A DNA stretch of 64,000 nucleotides from Rhizobium sp. Root483D2 (GCF_001426685.1 NZ_LMFB01000013.1:173459-237458); one strand, 5' to 3'; positions 18,147 through 27,592 are shown, numbered from the stretch's first letter. Notes: generated from the sequence alone by a model not told the origin. Numbers and translations are program-made.

Positions 18147-18791
18147 ATGCGCAGCAAGACCGCTATCGAGATCTATGCCTATTGGGACGCGTTGCGCGGC
18201 CATCGCGATGTGCCGTCGCGCAGCCAGATTGAGCCCGGCCAGATTCGCAACATCCTGTCAGACCTGTTCATCCTGGAAAAAACGCCGCGCGGTGATATCC
18301 GTTTCCGGCTCGCCGGCACGCGCATCTGTTCACTGTTCGCGCGCGAGCTGCGCGGCTCGACATTCGACGCACTCTGGCTTGCCAGCCAAACCGGCCGCCT
18401 CGCCCGCATCGCCGACAATGTAATGACGGAAAAGACGCCGGTCGTGCTGTCGGCATCCTCGCTTGCCGGCACCGCCGACCGGTTGCCGACTGAAATCATC
18501 CTCCTGCCGCTGCGCTCGCCCGATGGCGTGGTGGACCGGATCATCGGAGCGCTGGTCCCTCATTCGAGACCGCTCTGGCTGGAGGCGACGCCGGTCAATT
18601 ATCTCGATCTCGACGGCATTCGCGTTCTCGACATCGAAAAAACCAACCTGTTCATGCAGTCGAGACCCGAAAAGCCCCTGCCCGCACCCCGCCAGCATAC
18701 GGGTCATTCCACAATGGGCGATCAGGGCATTGCCGGCGCCATCCGCCGGGTTCTGCACCTGCGCGTCTTTGAGGGTGGCCGCAATGATTAA
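18147..18791 (+). CDS. PAS-domain (PAS_5-type) protein
   Basis: A 214-residue protein starting MRSKTAIEIYAYWDALRG, with DVPSRSQIEPGQIRNILSDL and FRLAGTRICSLFARELRG, the pattern of the PAS_5 family found in Alphaproteobacteria. The domain fills residues 10-160; no effector domain (kinase, HTH, GGDEF) is attached, so it likely senses a ligand and acts through a partner. The tail is Pro/Arg-rich. The frame is open upstream to 17997 but the start at 18147 fits the family. The neighbouring PilZ gene lies 90 bases downstream, in line with a cyclic-di-GMP or surface-signalling context (inference). Confidence 0.8.
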   Translation: MRSKTAIEIYAYWDALRGHRDVPSRSQIEPGQIRNILSDLFILEKTPRGDIRFRLAGTRICSLFARELRGSTFDALWLASQTGRLARIADNVMTEKTPVVLSASSLAGTADRLPTEIILLPLRSPDGVVDRIIGALVPHSRPLWLEATPVNYLDLDGIRVLDIEKTNLFMQSRPEKPLPAPRQHTGHSTMGDQGIAGAIRRVLHLRVFEGGRND

Positions 18792-18881
18792 TACGCCTCA
18801 AATGCAAAGGAGCAAAAAAACCTTCTATTAACTGGAACAGGGTAAAGCTGTGGGCTGGGTGGACATCGCACAAGTGTGATC

Positions 18882-19490
18882 ATGTATTCGTTTCAACAAT
18901 CACAGACGGCCGGAACAAAGCCTCACAACGAAGGCGCTTTTCAGCGCGTTTCGGTGAATCTGACGGGCCGCCTGATGCTTGCCAATCACGACGAATTCGA
19001 ATGCACCGCCATCGATATGTCGCCCGGCGACGTGCTCTTCACCTCCGAGGCCCGGCCGCGGACCGGCGAACGCATCATCGCCTATGTCGATCATGTCGGC
19101 CGCCTCGAGGGCACGGTGTCGCGGCTTGCCGACAATGCTTTCGTCATCCAGATCAATGCCACCGACCGCAAGCGCGAAAAGCTTGCGGCCCAGCTGACCT
19201 GGATTGCCAACAAGCATGAATTGGGCCTGCCGGAAGACCGGCGCCACGACCGTCTTGCGCCGCGCAAGACCCGCACGGAAATCACGCTTGACGACGGCAG
19301 CAAATATGTCTGCCGGATCATCGACCTCTCCCTGTCGGGAGCTGCCGTCGATATGGAAACCCGCCTGCCGCTCGGCACCGCCATCCTGCTTGGCAGCATG
19401 AAGGGCCGTGTGGTGCGTCATTTCCAGGAGGGCGTGGCGATCGAATTTCTCGGAATTCAGTCGCGCGAGGCGTTGCGCGAATTTCTGTAG
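18882..19490 (+). CDS. Tandem PilZ-domain protein (cyclic-di-GMP binding)
   Basis: A 202-residue protein of two PilZ-like domains. The second (about 118-202) has the full c-di-GMP signature: an Arg-rich RRHDRLAPR (120-128) followed by DLSLSG (148-153). The first (about 20-110) has QRVSVNLTGR and DMSPGD, a weaker version that may not bind. No catalytic domain is present, so it is a receptor or adaptor. ATG 18882 is chosen (MYSFQQSQ); a GTG two codons earlier is possible. It follows the PAS gene on the same strand. Confidence 0.88.
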   Translation: MYSFQQSQTAGTKPHNEGAFQRVSVNLTGRLMLANHDEFECTAIDMSPGDVLFTSEARPRTGERIIAYVDHVGRLEGTVSRLADNAFVIQINATDRKREKLAAQLTWIANKHELGLPEDRRHDRLAPRKTRTEITLDDGSKYVCRIIDLSLSGAAVDMETRLPLGTAILLGSMKGRVVRHFQEGVAIEFLGIQSREALREFL

Positions 19491-19519
19491 CGTTACAGCG
19501 GAATTGTCCGGCCGAAGTT

Positions 19520-19900
19520 TCAGGCCTGTTTTTTCTTCCTCTTGCCCCGGTTATATGCGACCGCCGAAGCGACCAGCTCTTTCAGGGCGCGTGCATCGAT
19601 CGTATCGCCCTCGAAAACATCGATCGACCGCCACACCTTGCCGCCAAAGCCGTTGTTGAAGAGCTTTTCGGGATCGGCAAGGCTTGCGCCATGCGAGAAG
19701 GTCAGCTTCACCTTTTCCTTGTGGGCATTGCCGACAATCATATTGCCCTCGCAGCACCAGACCGGGCTTCCCATCCATTTCCACTCTTCGGCAATATCCG
19801 GATCGGCAGCGAGGATCGTCTTGCGCAGGCTGGAAAGCGTTGCACCACGCCAATCGGTGAGACCGGCAACCAGCGCGTCGATATTTTCGGATGGCGTCAT
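19520..19900 (-). CDS. DUF1801 family protein
   Basis: A 126-residue protein with the DUF1801 pattern: ATLSSLRKTILAADPDIAEEWKWMGSPVWCC, then KVKLTFSHGASL and a Lys/Arg-rich tail GKRKKKQA. The family (related to YdhG/SufE-like folds) has no firm function. Two starts compete: ATG 19900 has GGGGAGG 10 bases upstream, ATG 19909 only one base after it; the former is chosen. Convergent with the PilZ gene. Confidence 0.8.
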   Translation of the reverse strand: MTPSENIDALVAGLTDWRGATLSSLRKTILAADPDIAEEWKWMGSPVWCCEGNMIVGNAHKEKVKLTFSHGASLADPEKLFNNGFGGKVWRSIDVFEGDTIDARALKELVASAVAYNRGKRKKKQA

Positions 19901-19987
19901 GGATTTCATGCCTCCCCTTGGATTTACCGTGCAGACCAAAGCTTGCTCTAGTCTATGCCGCCGCATTGAGGCCCGCAACGCCCGCGA

Positions 19988-20368
19988 TCAGAGCTGCGCT
20001 TCGATGGCGCTTTTGTCGATTACGGACCAGACATTGGCAATCTTGCCGTCTTGAAACTCGTAGAACACATTTTCGGTAAAGGTGATCCGCCGGCCATTGA
20101 TGGGCAGATCCATGAACATTGCCAGCGGCGTGCAGTCAAACAGCAGCCGGCTTGCAACAACGGGCGGATCGGCAACCAAGATCTCGATATTGAACTTAAG
20201 GTCGGGAATATCGCGATAGTTGCCCTCAAGCATGCTGCGATACCCGGCAAGGCCAATGCGGCGGCCGTTATGGCAGGCATCCTCGCCGACATAGTGCCCG
20301 AGGCTCGGCCAATCCTGGCTGTTGAGACAGGCTATATAGCCCGTGTAGATATCCGAGAGTTCACTCAT
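19988..20368 (-). CDS. SnoaL/NTF2-like protein
   Basis: A 126-residue cone-shaped NTF2-fold protein of the SnoaL-like (ester cyclase) type: YTGYIACLNSQDWPSLGHYV, GLAGYRSMLEGNYRDIPDLKF, then NGRRITFTENVFYEFQDGKI and the terminal VWSVIDK. Members act as isomerases, cyclases or small-ligand binders; substrate unknown. AGGAG lies 11 bases before ATG 20368; an ATG slightly upstream runs into a stop. It stands alone next to the AT-rich region at 20815. Confidence 0.8.
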   Translation of the reverse strand: MSELSDIYTGYIACLNSQDWPSLGHYVGEDACHNGRRIGLAGYRSMLEGNYRDIPDLKFNIEILVADPPVVASRLLFDCTPLAMFMDLPINGRRITFTENVFYEFQDGKIANVWSVIDKSAIEAQL

Positions 20369-20969
20369 GGCATTTTGTCTCCTGCTATTGCGGGCGTCCT
20401 CAATTCCGGTATGCCGGGATAATGAGGACATAAGCCGGCTCATGCAGCAAGCAAGACTGTCCCCCATTTCCCCTTGTCGGCGTGCCGGGCGGCGCCCCAA
20501 TATGGTACAGGTGATGGCGTGCGAACGCACCGTTTTGGCGAAACCACAGTCCCGCCATGATTTTCCGTGTCAGAATTAAAATAATTTTTTCGGAATTTCC
20601 AGCACATTGCGGCGGGAAACGGGGACTGCTTTGGTAAATCAAGTCTAAACCAGCAAAGACACTCTTCTTTTCCATCAGCACGGCTCTCCCGGCCGCGTCT
20701 GGAAAACATCCGCCCGAACACCGCTTTCGCAACAGAATATGCTGCATTTCCGGCACGATGGATGGTTTTGCAGGGGTTAACGGCGGTTGTGCCATGGCGG
20801 GAAAGGCTCAAATTTTAGATAAATTTGCATCAATAACAACTCAAACTTTATTCAAGTTTAATTTGAGTTTTCTACTTATTTCAATTTGTTTTGTACTTTA
20901 TTTTACTTCCGATTTTCGCGAGCAATAAAAAAATCGCTGTCATTGTCACTCCAGAACGGGGAGACAAGC
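20369..20969. other. 601-base spacer with an AT-rich block before the protease gene
   Basis: The first 430 bases have ordinary composition and only weak open frames on the minus strand (not accepted). From about 20815 to 20945 the DNA becomes very AT-rich, with nested inverted repeats ACTCAAA (20839-20845)/TTTGAGT (20862-20868) and AACTT (20844-20848)/AAGTT (20854-20858). TTGTTTTGTACTTTATTTTAC near 20886 (cut short here) is promoter-like for the gene at 20970. The block resembles sites bound by AT-selective nucleoid proteins, which is an inference. Confidence 0.5.
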
Positions 20970-21590
20970 ATGACAACGAAAACTGTCCTGAAGACATTTC
21001 TGAAAGCTGGCCTGATCGGCGCGTTTGTTTCCGCAGCGGCGGTACAGTCGGCGTTTGCCCTGCCCGCCAACATGATCACCGGCGGCAGCACCAACCCGCC
21101 GGTTGGACATTATGAATTCTGCCGCAGCCTGCCGCAGGAATGCCGCGCCAACCCGGGCAGTAGCGCCCCGTTGACGCTGACCCGCGACGGCTGGAAGACA
21201 ATTCTCGAGGTCAATTACGACGTCAACGAATCCGTGACGCCGATGACCGACAAGGAAATCTACGGCGTCGAAGAGCACTGGGCCTATCCCGACAAGGTCG
21301 GCGATTGCGAAGACTATGTGCTCTTGAAGCGCAAGCGCCTGATGCAGGCCGGCTTTTCGCCATCCGACCTTCTGATCACCGTCGTGTTGCAGCCGAGCGG
21401 CGAAGGCCATGCCGTTTTGACCGTGCGCACCGATCGCGGCGATTTCGTTCTCGACAATATGCGCAACAAGGTCCTGCTCTGGTCGGATACCGAATATACC
21501 TATCTCAAGCGTCAGTCGGAACAGCATTCCGGCCGTTGGGTAAAGCTTCAGGACGGCCGTACCGTGGCTGTCGGCAGCGTCAGCCAGTAG
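20970..21590 (+). CDS. Transglutaminase-like cysteine peptidase (BTLCP family)
   Basis: A 206-residue exported protein of the bacterial transglutaminase-like cysteine proteinase family, to which LapG belongs. Signal peptide 1-30 (cleavage AFA-LP). The catalytic triad is visible: Cys113 in GDCEDY, His147 in GEGHAV and Asp162 in VLDNM. LapG relatives cut surface adhesins in the periplasm under c-di-GMP control, but no LapD or LapA-like gene is present here, so the substrate is open. ATG 20970 has GGGGAGA 5 bases upstream; the longer frame from 20886 lies in AT-rich DNA. A strong terminator follows. Confidence 0.88.
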   Translation: MTTKTVLKTFLKAGLIGAFVSAAAVQSAFALPANMITGGSTNPPVGHYEFCRSLPQECRANPGSSAPLTLTRDGWKTILEVNYDVNESVTPMTDKEIYGVEEHWAYPDKVGDCEDYVLLKRKRLMQAGFSPSDLLITVVLQPSGEGHAVLTVRTDRGDFVLDNMRNKVLLWSDTEYTYLKRQSEQHSGRWVKLQDGRTVAVGSVSQ

Positions 21591-21686
21591 GGCGAGCCAA
21601 GACCAGACATACGCAACCCGGCTCAGGATGCCCGGCTGCCGTATGAAAGGGCTTCGGTCAGTCCCCGTCCCAGACCAAGGCCCTGC

Positions 21687-21717
21687 AGGCCGGTTCCGCT
21701 GTCCCCGGAACCGGCCT
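21687..21717 (+). terminator. Intrinsic terminator of the BTLCP gene
   Basis: A 12-pair stem (AGGCCGGTTCCG / CGGAACCGGCCT, loop of 7) runs into TTTTTCT. It lies 97 bases after the stop at 21590. The remaining spacer to 21919 (about 200 bases) shows only an AT-rich patch near 21780 (GAAAATTAACCATG) and nothing else that I can support. Confidence 0.85.
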
Positions 21718-21919
21718 TTTTCTATTGCGCCCGGTTCAGCGGTTACCGGCAGCAACCGAACCTGATTGCGGCGATATTCACCGAAAATTAACCATGTTGG
21801 GCGAGCCTGTCCTCACGTCTCAAGCTTGAAAATCCGCGAACCAGCGGCTGTTCCATCCCGGCACAGGCAAGACCTTTAGCGATACCCTCCGTCAACGACA
21901 CGAAGACCGCGAACCATCG

Positions 21920-22654
21920 ATGACAGTCCATGCAGCAACTGCCGGTCCTGACGATCACGCTCCGCTGATCTCCTCGCGTTTCATCTGCATGCTGACGGCT
22001 GCGGCCGTGAGCCTGGCAGCTTTGACGGCAACGATCAGCCTTGCCGGCCGCTGGTATGGAGAAAACCTGGCGCTGGCCGGGCACACGACCAGCACGGAAC
22101 CCACCGATATCCTTATCGGCCAGGATCATCTGCGGTTTTCCGCCAATGTCATCCGCTTCGAGCAGCAACGCGAAACCGGGCGCGCCGAACGGGTCGATCT
22201 CTACCTCACCTGGCCGGGAATGCAGGGCTATACGGACGAGACGCGGGCGCTGTTCAACGATGTCAGCCAGCCCGGCGCACTGCTTTTCCTCGATATTTCG
22301 CAGAGCACGATGTCACGCGACATGTCGGGACGGATCGAGCCCATCTACCAGCATCTTTTCAGCGGCAAGCTCCTGCCCGGCCCGGCGGGACTGGTGCGGC
22401 ATGAAATGAAACAAAATTCGGGTTACGGCGAGGAAGTCTTCTTCACCGCGAACCGGGATGGCGGCACACCGTATGCGGTGCGCTGCATGATGCCGGCAAC
22501 GCCTGCGCTCTCCACCAGCGCCGATTGCCAGCGCGATATCCACATCGGCCGTGATCTTGTTGTGCTTTATCGGTTTTCCAGCCAATTGCTGCCACAATGG
22601 CAGGCCATCGACACCGCCGTTGAGGCATTCCTGAACAAGAGACTGATCCCCTGA
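21920..22654 (+). CDS. Conserved membrane-anchored protein of unknown function
   Basis: A 244-residue protein with one N-terminal membrane segment (about residues 20-42, FICMLTAAAVSLAALTA) and a periplasmic part. No family is recognised. The exported part has alternating strands (LIGQDHLRFSAN, RVDLYLTWPGMQGY, ALLFLDISQSTMSRDM) and two Cys (CMMPATP, CQRDI) that may form a disulfide, with VVLYRFSSQLLPQW near the C-terminus. Such proteins often stand next to the D,D-carboxypeptidase gene; an envelope role is an inference. Confidence 0.65.
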   Translation: MTVHAATAGPDDHAPLISSRFICMLTAAAVSLAALTATISLAGRWYGENLALAGHTTSTEPTDILIGQDHLRFSANVIRFEQQRETGRAERVDLYLTWPGMQGYTDETRALFNDVSQPGALLFLDISQSTMSRDMSGRIEPIYQHLFSGKLLPGPAGLVRHEMKQNSGYGEEVFFTANRDGGTPYAVRCMMPATPALSTSADCQRDIHIGRDLVVLYRFSSQLLPQWQAIDTAVEAFLNKRLIP

Positions 22655-22841
22655 CCGGCCGCTCACCGCGAAACCGTTTCGCGGCGCCATCCGGTTTTGA
22701 CGCCTGTGCCGAAATGCAAAAGAACTGTCCAACAGCAGAAACCAATCATTCATCATAAACCGATTGGTAACGCTATCCCGCTAGTGTTTCGAGAACAGTC
22801 GTTTCTGGAGGCCTCGCCCGGACGACATCTGTGAAAATAGA

Positions 22842-24314
22842 ATGAAGAGTAGTGAAGTGTCCCAAACCATATTCAACGGCTCCGCTCCGTCTGTCCTATT
22901 TTTCAAGAAGGCATGCCGGGTCCTGCTGATATCGCTGACCGCCACATTCACTGCGGTCTCCGTCGCCTCCGCTGCCGAATATGCGGGCATCGTCGTCGAT
23001 GCAAAGACCGGCAAGGTTCTTTACAGCGAGAATGCCGACAGTTTGCGCTATCCGGCATCGCTGACCAAGATGATGACGCTCTACCTGACCTTCGAGGCGC
23101 TGGAAGCCGGCAAGATCAGGAAGGACACGCCCGTCACCTTCTCCAAGAATGCATCGGCCGAGCCACCATCGAAGCTTGGCGTGCGTTCCGGCAATGCGAT
23201 CACCGTCGAACAGGCCATCCTGTCCATGGTCACGCGCTCCGCCAATGATTCGTCGACCGCCCTTGGCGAACTGCTCGGCGGCTCCGAAGAACGCTTTGGC
23301 CGCATCATGACCAACAAGGCGCGCGCGCTCGGCATGACCCGCACTACCTACCGCAACGCCAACGGCCTGCCGAACGACGCGCAGATGACCACGGCACGCG
23401 ACCAGGCCCGGCTTGGCATGGCGCTTCGCCAGCATTTCCCGCAATATTATTCGTATTTCTCCACCCGCAGCTTCCGTTTCGGCAAACAGACGATCGGCAA
23501 TCACAACCGTCTGCTCGGCAATGTGCGCGGCGTCGATGGCATCAAGACCGGCTATACCCGGGCTGCAGGCTTCAACCTCGTGACCTCGGCTCAGGCCGAC
23601 GGCCGCAGCATCGTCGGCGTCGTCATGGGCGGCAAGTCCGGTGGTGCCCGCGATGCGCAGATGCGTGCACTCGTTGCCAAATATATGCCATCGGCTTCGC
23701 GCCGTGGCGGTGGCAATCTCGTGGCCGAGACGGCCGATGCGCCGACCATGGTCCAGGCTGAAGAACGTCCGGCAGAAACCATCGTGGCTGCGACCGGCGG
23801 TAGCTTCAACCTGCCGAGCAACGGCCCGGTTCCGGATTTCCGCTATAGCGGCGAAACCACCAAGAGCATCGAAGTTGCCTATGCGGCACCGGTCAAGGCC
23901 AGCGCCAATCCGCTTCTGCGCCAGAATGCCCAGCCGAACACGCTGGAAGCGCAGAGCCAGAAGCTTGCCAAGGCAGCGCCGGCCTCGGCTGCTGATGTGG
24001 ACAACCAGATCACCAATTCCGTTGCCAAGCAGGCCGCTGAAACCGCAGATATTGCCGACACGGCGCCAGCCGGCTGGGTCATCCAGATCGGTGCCACGCC
24101 GGACAAGGGCCAGGCAGCAGCACTCCTCGCAAATGCCAAGGACAAGGGCGGCAAGGCGCTGCGTGGTGCAACGCCCTTCACGGTCGCTTTTGCCAGCGGC
24201 GACGGCCATCTCTACCGGGCGCGCTTTGGCGGCTTCTCCGACCAGAACAAGGCTCTTTCCGCCTGCAAGTCTCTGAAAAGCAAGGGCTTTGCCTGCTGGG
24301 CAAGCGCTCAGTAA
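22842..24314 (+). CDS. D-alanyl-D-alanine carboxypeptidase with C-terminal SPOR domain
   Basis: A periplasmic penicillin-binding protein of peptidase family S11 that trims the terminal D-Ala of peptidoglycan pentapeptides. Signal peptide near residues 20-45 (ends ASAAEYAG). The active site is complete: Ser73-x-x-Lys76 (ASLTKM), Ser133-Ala-Asn135 and KTG at 235-237. After about residue 290 comes a Pro/Ala/Gln-rich linker, then a SPOR domain (about 415-490), which binds denuded glycan at the division septum, so this enzyme likely acts at the septum. 490 residues, single gene. Confidence 0.92.
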   Translation: MKSSEVSQTIFNGSAPSVLFFKKACRVLLISLTATFTAVSVASAAEYAGIVVDAKTGKVLYSENADSLRYPASLTKMMTLYLTFEALEAGKIRKDTPVTFSKNASAEPPSKLGVRSGNAITVEQAILSMVTRSANDSSTALGELLGGSEERFGRIMTNKARALGMTRTTYRNANGLPNDAQMTTARDQARLGMALRQHFPQYYSYFSTRSFRFGKQTIGNHNRLLGNVRGVDGIKTGYTRAAGFNLVTSAQADGRSIVGVVMGGKSGGARDAQMRALVAKYMPSASRRGGGNLVAETADAPTMVQAEERPAETIVAATGGSFNLPSNGPVPDFRYSGETTKSIEVAYAAPVKASANPLLRQNAQPNTLEAQSQKLAKAAPASAADVDNQITNSVAKQAAETADIADTAPAGWVIQIGATPDKGQAAALLANAKDKGGKALRGATPFTVAFASGDGHLYRARFGGFSDQNKALSACKSLKSKGFACWASAQ

Positions 24315-24401
24315 AAACGGCATGACAACAGTTTCGATCAGCGGCGTGTTGCGTTTGCCGGTGATCCTCCTCGGATTTGGTTTTGCGTAACGAGGTCAGT
24401 T

Positions 24402-24668
24402 ATGGGAATGAATGAGAATGGACCGGGCATGACGCCCGCGCCGGACAAGAAGCGCAAGTCGCCGCGTTCTGGCCTGCACCCCTTGCATGAAGCGGCAATG
24501 CGGATCGCCGAACTCGGCAGCCGCCCGCGCTCGAAGACCAAGGATCTGGTGACGCTGCTTCTGACGCATGGGGCCCGTGCATGGCGCTCGACACAGCCGG
24601 ATGCACAGATCCATGTGCATGTGACCTCGCCTTCCGGGCGCTACCCGATCCGGCTGCGGCTCCGCTAA
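24402..24668 (+). CDS. Small conserved hypothetical protein
   Basis: An 88-residue basic protein (MGMNENGPGMTPAPDKKRKSP at the start) with a helical middle and a beta-like end IHVHVTSPSGRYPIRLRLR (18-20 residues each). No family is recognised. Support as a gene comes from a plausible start, a well-placed terminator just 22 bases beyond the stop and the lack of a better frame. It could be nucleic-acid-binding given the Lys/Arg content (inference). Confidence 0.5.
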   Translation: MGMNENGPGMTPAPDKKRKSPRSGLHPLHEAAMRIAELGSRPRSKTKDLVTLLLTHGARAWRSTQPDAQIHVHVTSPSGRYPIRLRLR

Positions 24669-24690
24669 CAGCGACATATGACAATGAGAA

Positions 24691-24711
24691 AAGCCCGGTC
24701 ATGCCGGGCTT
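24691..24711 (+). terminator. Intrinsic terminator after the small hypothetical gene
   Basis: An eight-pair stem (AAGCCCGG / CCGGGCTT, loop of 5) is followed by a run of T (CTTTTTTCG). It lies between this gene and the convergent DUF1489 gene. Confidence 0.85.
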
Positions 24712-24732
24712 TTTTCGTAGTTACAATCATGT

Positions 24733-25170
24733 TTAGAGAAGGCCGAGTTCGGCCAGTTCGCGGCGCAGTTCCAGCGGCATTTCCGCCGTACCAGCGCCAA
24801 GCGCCGACAGGTCGCGCGGGGCTTCATTGTCCTGCAGATAGCGCCAGCCCTGAAAAGCGCGGCGCGGCTGATAGGTGGTCTCGATGACCTCAGGGCCCAA
24901 AATCAGATTGCAGCGGCCGATGCCTTCGCCGTCGGTGAAGGTCTCGATGCCAGTCAGCCGCTGGCGGGCCTGGACCTGCCCTTTGATCACCCAGTAGAGC
25001 GATCCGCCCTGCAGCAATTCCTCGACGCGCTTGGGGACCATGCGCGTCGTGTGATAGGAATGCGGCTCCAGACCGGCGGCGACAGCCGTCAGCGCTTTGC
25101 GCGACACCCATTCACGAAGGTCGTCAATCGATTCTGCCCCGACGCAGAGCTTGATGAGATGCAAGGCCAT
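24733..25170 (-). CDS. DUF1489 family protein
   Basis: A 145-residue alphaproteobacterial family protein: HLIKLCVGAESIDDL at the start, HTTRMVPKR, LYWVIKGQVQARQRL and TYQPRRAFQGWRYL. The family is conserved but uncharacterised; the many aromatic and basic residues suggest a nucleic-acid or nucleotide role only as inference. It lies downstream of sdaA on the same strand (73-base gap), so may be co-transcribed. Confidence 0.88.
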   Translation of the reverse strand: MALHLIKLCVGAESIDDLREWVSRKALTAVAAGLEPHSYHTTRMVPKRVEELLQGGSLYWVIKGQVQARQRLTGIETFTDGEGIGRCNLILGPEVIETTYQPRRAFQGWRYLQDNEAPRDLSALGAGTAEMPLELRRELAELGLL

Positions 25171-25242
25171 GGCCGGAGTTGAACACCCGCAGAGCGGTCG
25201 CGGTCAAGCCTGTTGTCCGGCCGCTCCACAGCTGGGTTGGTG

Positions 25243-26643
25243 TCAGCACTCCACGACGTTGACGGCAAGCCCGCCCGTCGAGGTTTCCTTGTACTTGTCA
25301 TGCATATCGAAGCCGGTCTGGCGCATCGTCTCGATGCAGGCGTCGAGCGGCACGAAATGCTGGCCGTCGCCCTTGAGCGCCAGGGAGGCCGCCGTGACCG
25401 CCTTGACGGCGCCCAGCGCATTGCGTTCGATGCACGGAACCTGGACAAGACCGGCAATGGGATCGCAGGTCATGCCGAGATGATGTTCCAGCGCGATTTC
25501 GGCGGCATTTTCGATCTGCTCCGGCGTACCGCCCATGACGGCGGCAAGACCCGCTGCCGCCATGGCAGATGCCGAACCGACTTCGCCCTGACAGCCGACC
25601 TCGGCACCGGAAATCGAGGCATTGAACTTGATGATGCCGCCGATCGCCGCCGCCGTCAGCAGATAATCGCGAATGCCGTGATGATCGGCATCCTCATGAA
25701 AATGCAGATAATAGCGGATCGTTGCGGGAACGACGCCGGCGGCGCCATTGGTCGGAGAGGTGACGACGCGGCCGCCTGCCGCATTTTCCTCGTTTACCGC
25801 CATGGCATAGACACTCAGCCAATCGTTGGCGAGCAAGGGATTGATCTTGTTGGAACGCCATTCGTCCTGCAGCTTGTCATGGATCATGCCGGCGCGGCGG
25901 CGGACCTTCAGGCCACCAGGCAAAATGCCCGACCCGCTCAGGCCACGGTCGATGCAACTCTTCATCGCGGCCCAGATCTTGTCGAGCCCCTCGTCGAGCT
26001 CTTCGGCCGATACCGAACATTCCTCGTTGGCCCGCTTCATCTGGGCAATCGACAGGCCGGAATGGCGCGCCATGTCGAGCATCTGCTTTGCGCTGGAGAA
26101 GGGATAGGGAACCTTGACGCCACCGGGCTTGGTCTTGCTCGCCTTCAGGGCTTCCAGTTCCGTATCGGTGACGACGAAACCGCCGCCGATGGAATAATAG
26201 ACGCGCTTCAACAGCAGGCGTCCGTCCTTGTCGAAGGCGGAGAAGGACATGCCGTTGGCATGGCCGGGCAGCGGAACCTTCTTGTCGAAAACAAGATCGG
26301 TCTTCGGCTGGAATTCGTAAGCGGGATGGCCGGGGGGCGTGATGCGTCCGGTGCGTTCGACTTCGTCGATGATCGGATCCATCCGGTCGGGATCGACGCG
26401 GTCCGGGCGCTCGCCCATCAGGCCGAGGATCACCGCCCTGCCCGTTCCATGGCCGATGCCGGTAAAGGCCAGCGATCCGTGCAGGCTGGACTTGATCGAC
26501 GCGACCGCCGCATTGGCCGGGCGTGGCCAGTCGCTTGAGAGAATGAGATCGAGAAAGCGGTTGGCCGCCGACATCGGTCCCATCGTATGCGAGCTGGAGG
26601 GGCCGATGCCAATCTTGAAAACGTCAAAAACCGAAAGAAACAT
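25243..26643 (-). CDS. sdaA: L-serine dehydratase (L-serine ammonia-lyase), [4Fe-4S] type
   Basis: Converts L-serine to pyruvate and ammonia in the cytoplasm with a [4Fe-4S] cluster. The single chain (466 residues) carries both the beta part ([20 protein letters not shown] at the start) and the alpha part with the cluster cysteines in [12 protein letters not shown] and near the C-terminus. ATG 26643 is chosen: GGCGGAG lies 7 bases upstream and the next ATG, 12 codons earlier, does not fit the family. Divergent from the DUF599 gene with 256 bases between; no riboswitch pattern was seen there. Confidence 0.94.
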   Translation of the reverse strand: MFLSVFDVFKIGIGPSSSHTMGPMSAANRFLDLILSSDWPRPANAAVASIKSSLHGSLAFTGIGHGTGRAVILGLMGERPDRVDPDRMDPIIDEVERTGRITPPGHPAYEFQPKTDLVFDKKVPLPGHANGMSFSAFDKDGRLLLKRVYYSIGGGFVVTDTELEALKASKTKPGGVKVPYPFSSAKQMLDMARHSGLSIAQMKRANEECSVSAEELDEGLDKIWAAMKSCIDRGLSGSGILPGGLKVRRRAGMIHDKLQDEWRSNKINPLLANDWLSVYAMAVNEENAAGGRVVTSPTNGAAGVVPATIRYYLHFHEDADHHGIRDYLLTAAAIGGIIKFNASISGAEVGCQGEVGSASAMAAAGLAAVMGGTPEQIENAAEIALEHHLGMTCDPIAGLVQVPCIERNALGAVKAVTAASLALKGDGQHFVPLDACIETMRQTGFDMHDKYKETSTGGLAVNVVEC

Positions 26644-26899
26644 GCGAACTCCGCCCCAGGGCTTGTGAAGACCGGACAATGCTGCCGGACCACGATCATT
26701 GCATCGAAACTAGGCCATCCTGCGCCCGTCATCAGGCGATCAACCGACATCTGCTCCTGTGCATGCGACACGGGTGGCCGCCGGTGGCTGTAGCACGATT
26801 CCTCACTCATAAGTCGCCATGCCCGCCCATGGATTTCAAGGGGTGGGTTAAACTTTCACCATGCCTTGCAATTTTAGCAAACCATGCCAAAAACGAGGC

Positions 26900-27592
26900 A
26901 TGACACTGACAGATTACATCGCATTGGCGGTCTTTGCATTGCTATGGACCGGTTACAACTGGGCCACGGACGGCAAAGTGCATCTCAAGCGCATCAGCCT
27001 GACGCGGCTGATGATGGAGAACCGGCGGCGCTGGCTGCTCAATTCGCTCAACCGCGACCTGAAGATGATCGACACCCAGATCGTCGCCGGACTGCAGGCC
27101 GGCACCGCCTTTTTCGCGTCCACGACGATCTTTGCGCTCGGTGGCTGTTTCGCGCTTCTGGGTGCCACGGACCGGGTCGAAGCAATCATGGGCGACCTGC
27201 CCTATGTGTTTCATGGCGGGCGCACGGCGTTCGAGCTGAAAGTCGGCGGCTTGGCCTGCCTGTTTGCCTATGCCTTCTTCAAGTTCGCCTGGTCCTACCG
27301 TCTGTTCAACTACTGCTCCATTCTCGTCGGCGGCATTCCGATGATGTCGGATATTCTGCAGGATCGCCCCCGAGCCGAACGCGCCGCCGGGCGCGCTGCC
27401 AAGATGAACATTCTCGCCGCCAAGCATTTCAATGCCGGATTGCGCAGCGTCTTCCTGTCGATCGGCTATCTCGGCTGGTTCATCAGCCCCTACGTCTTCA
27501 TGGCGCTGACTGTCTTCGTCATCTTCGTGCTGACGCGGCGGCAATTCTATTCGGAGGCGCGCGAAGCCCTTCTTGACGACACAAACCCCTGA
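26900..27592 (+). CDS. DUF599 membrane protein
   Basis: A 230-residue inner-membrane protein of the DUF599 family. Membrane segments are visible at about 8-25 (IALAVFALLW), 72-95 (FFASTTIFALGGCFALL), 115-135 and near the C-terminus (FISPYVFMALTVFVIFVL). A conserved soluble patch RRRWLLNSLNRDLKMIDTQ follows segment 1. Function unknown. GAGG precedes ATG 26900 with only one base spacing, so an earlier start (26861) cannot be excluded. A DUF1624 protein follows 97 bases later. Confidence 0.8.
   Translation: MTLTDYIALAVFALLWTGYNWATDGKVHLKRISLTRLMMENRRRWLLNSLNRDLKMIDTQIVAGLQAGTAFFASTTIFALGGCFALLGATDRVEAIMGDLPYVFHGGRTAFELKVGGLACLFAYAFFKFAWSYRLFNYCSILVGGIPMMSDILQDRPRAERAAGRAAKMNILAAKHFNAGLRSVFLSIGYLGWFISPYVFMALTVFVIFVLTRRQFYSEAREALLDDTNP

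Noticed and set aside
20400..20811. Minus-strand frames in the spacer upstream of the AT-rich block
   Set aside because: They carry no start signals or conserved motifs, and their frames disagree with each other.
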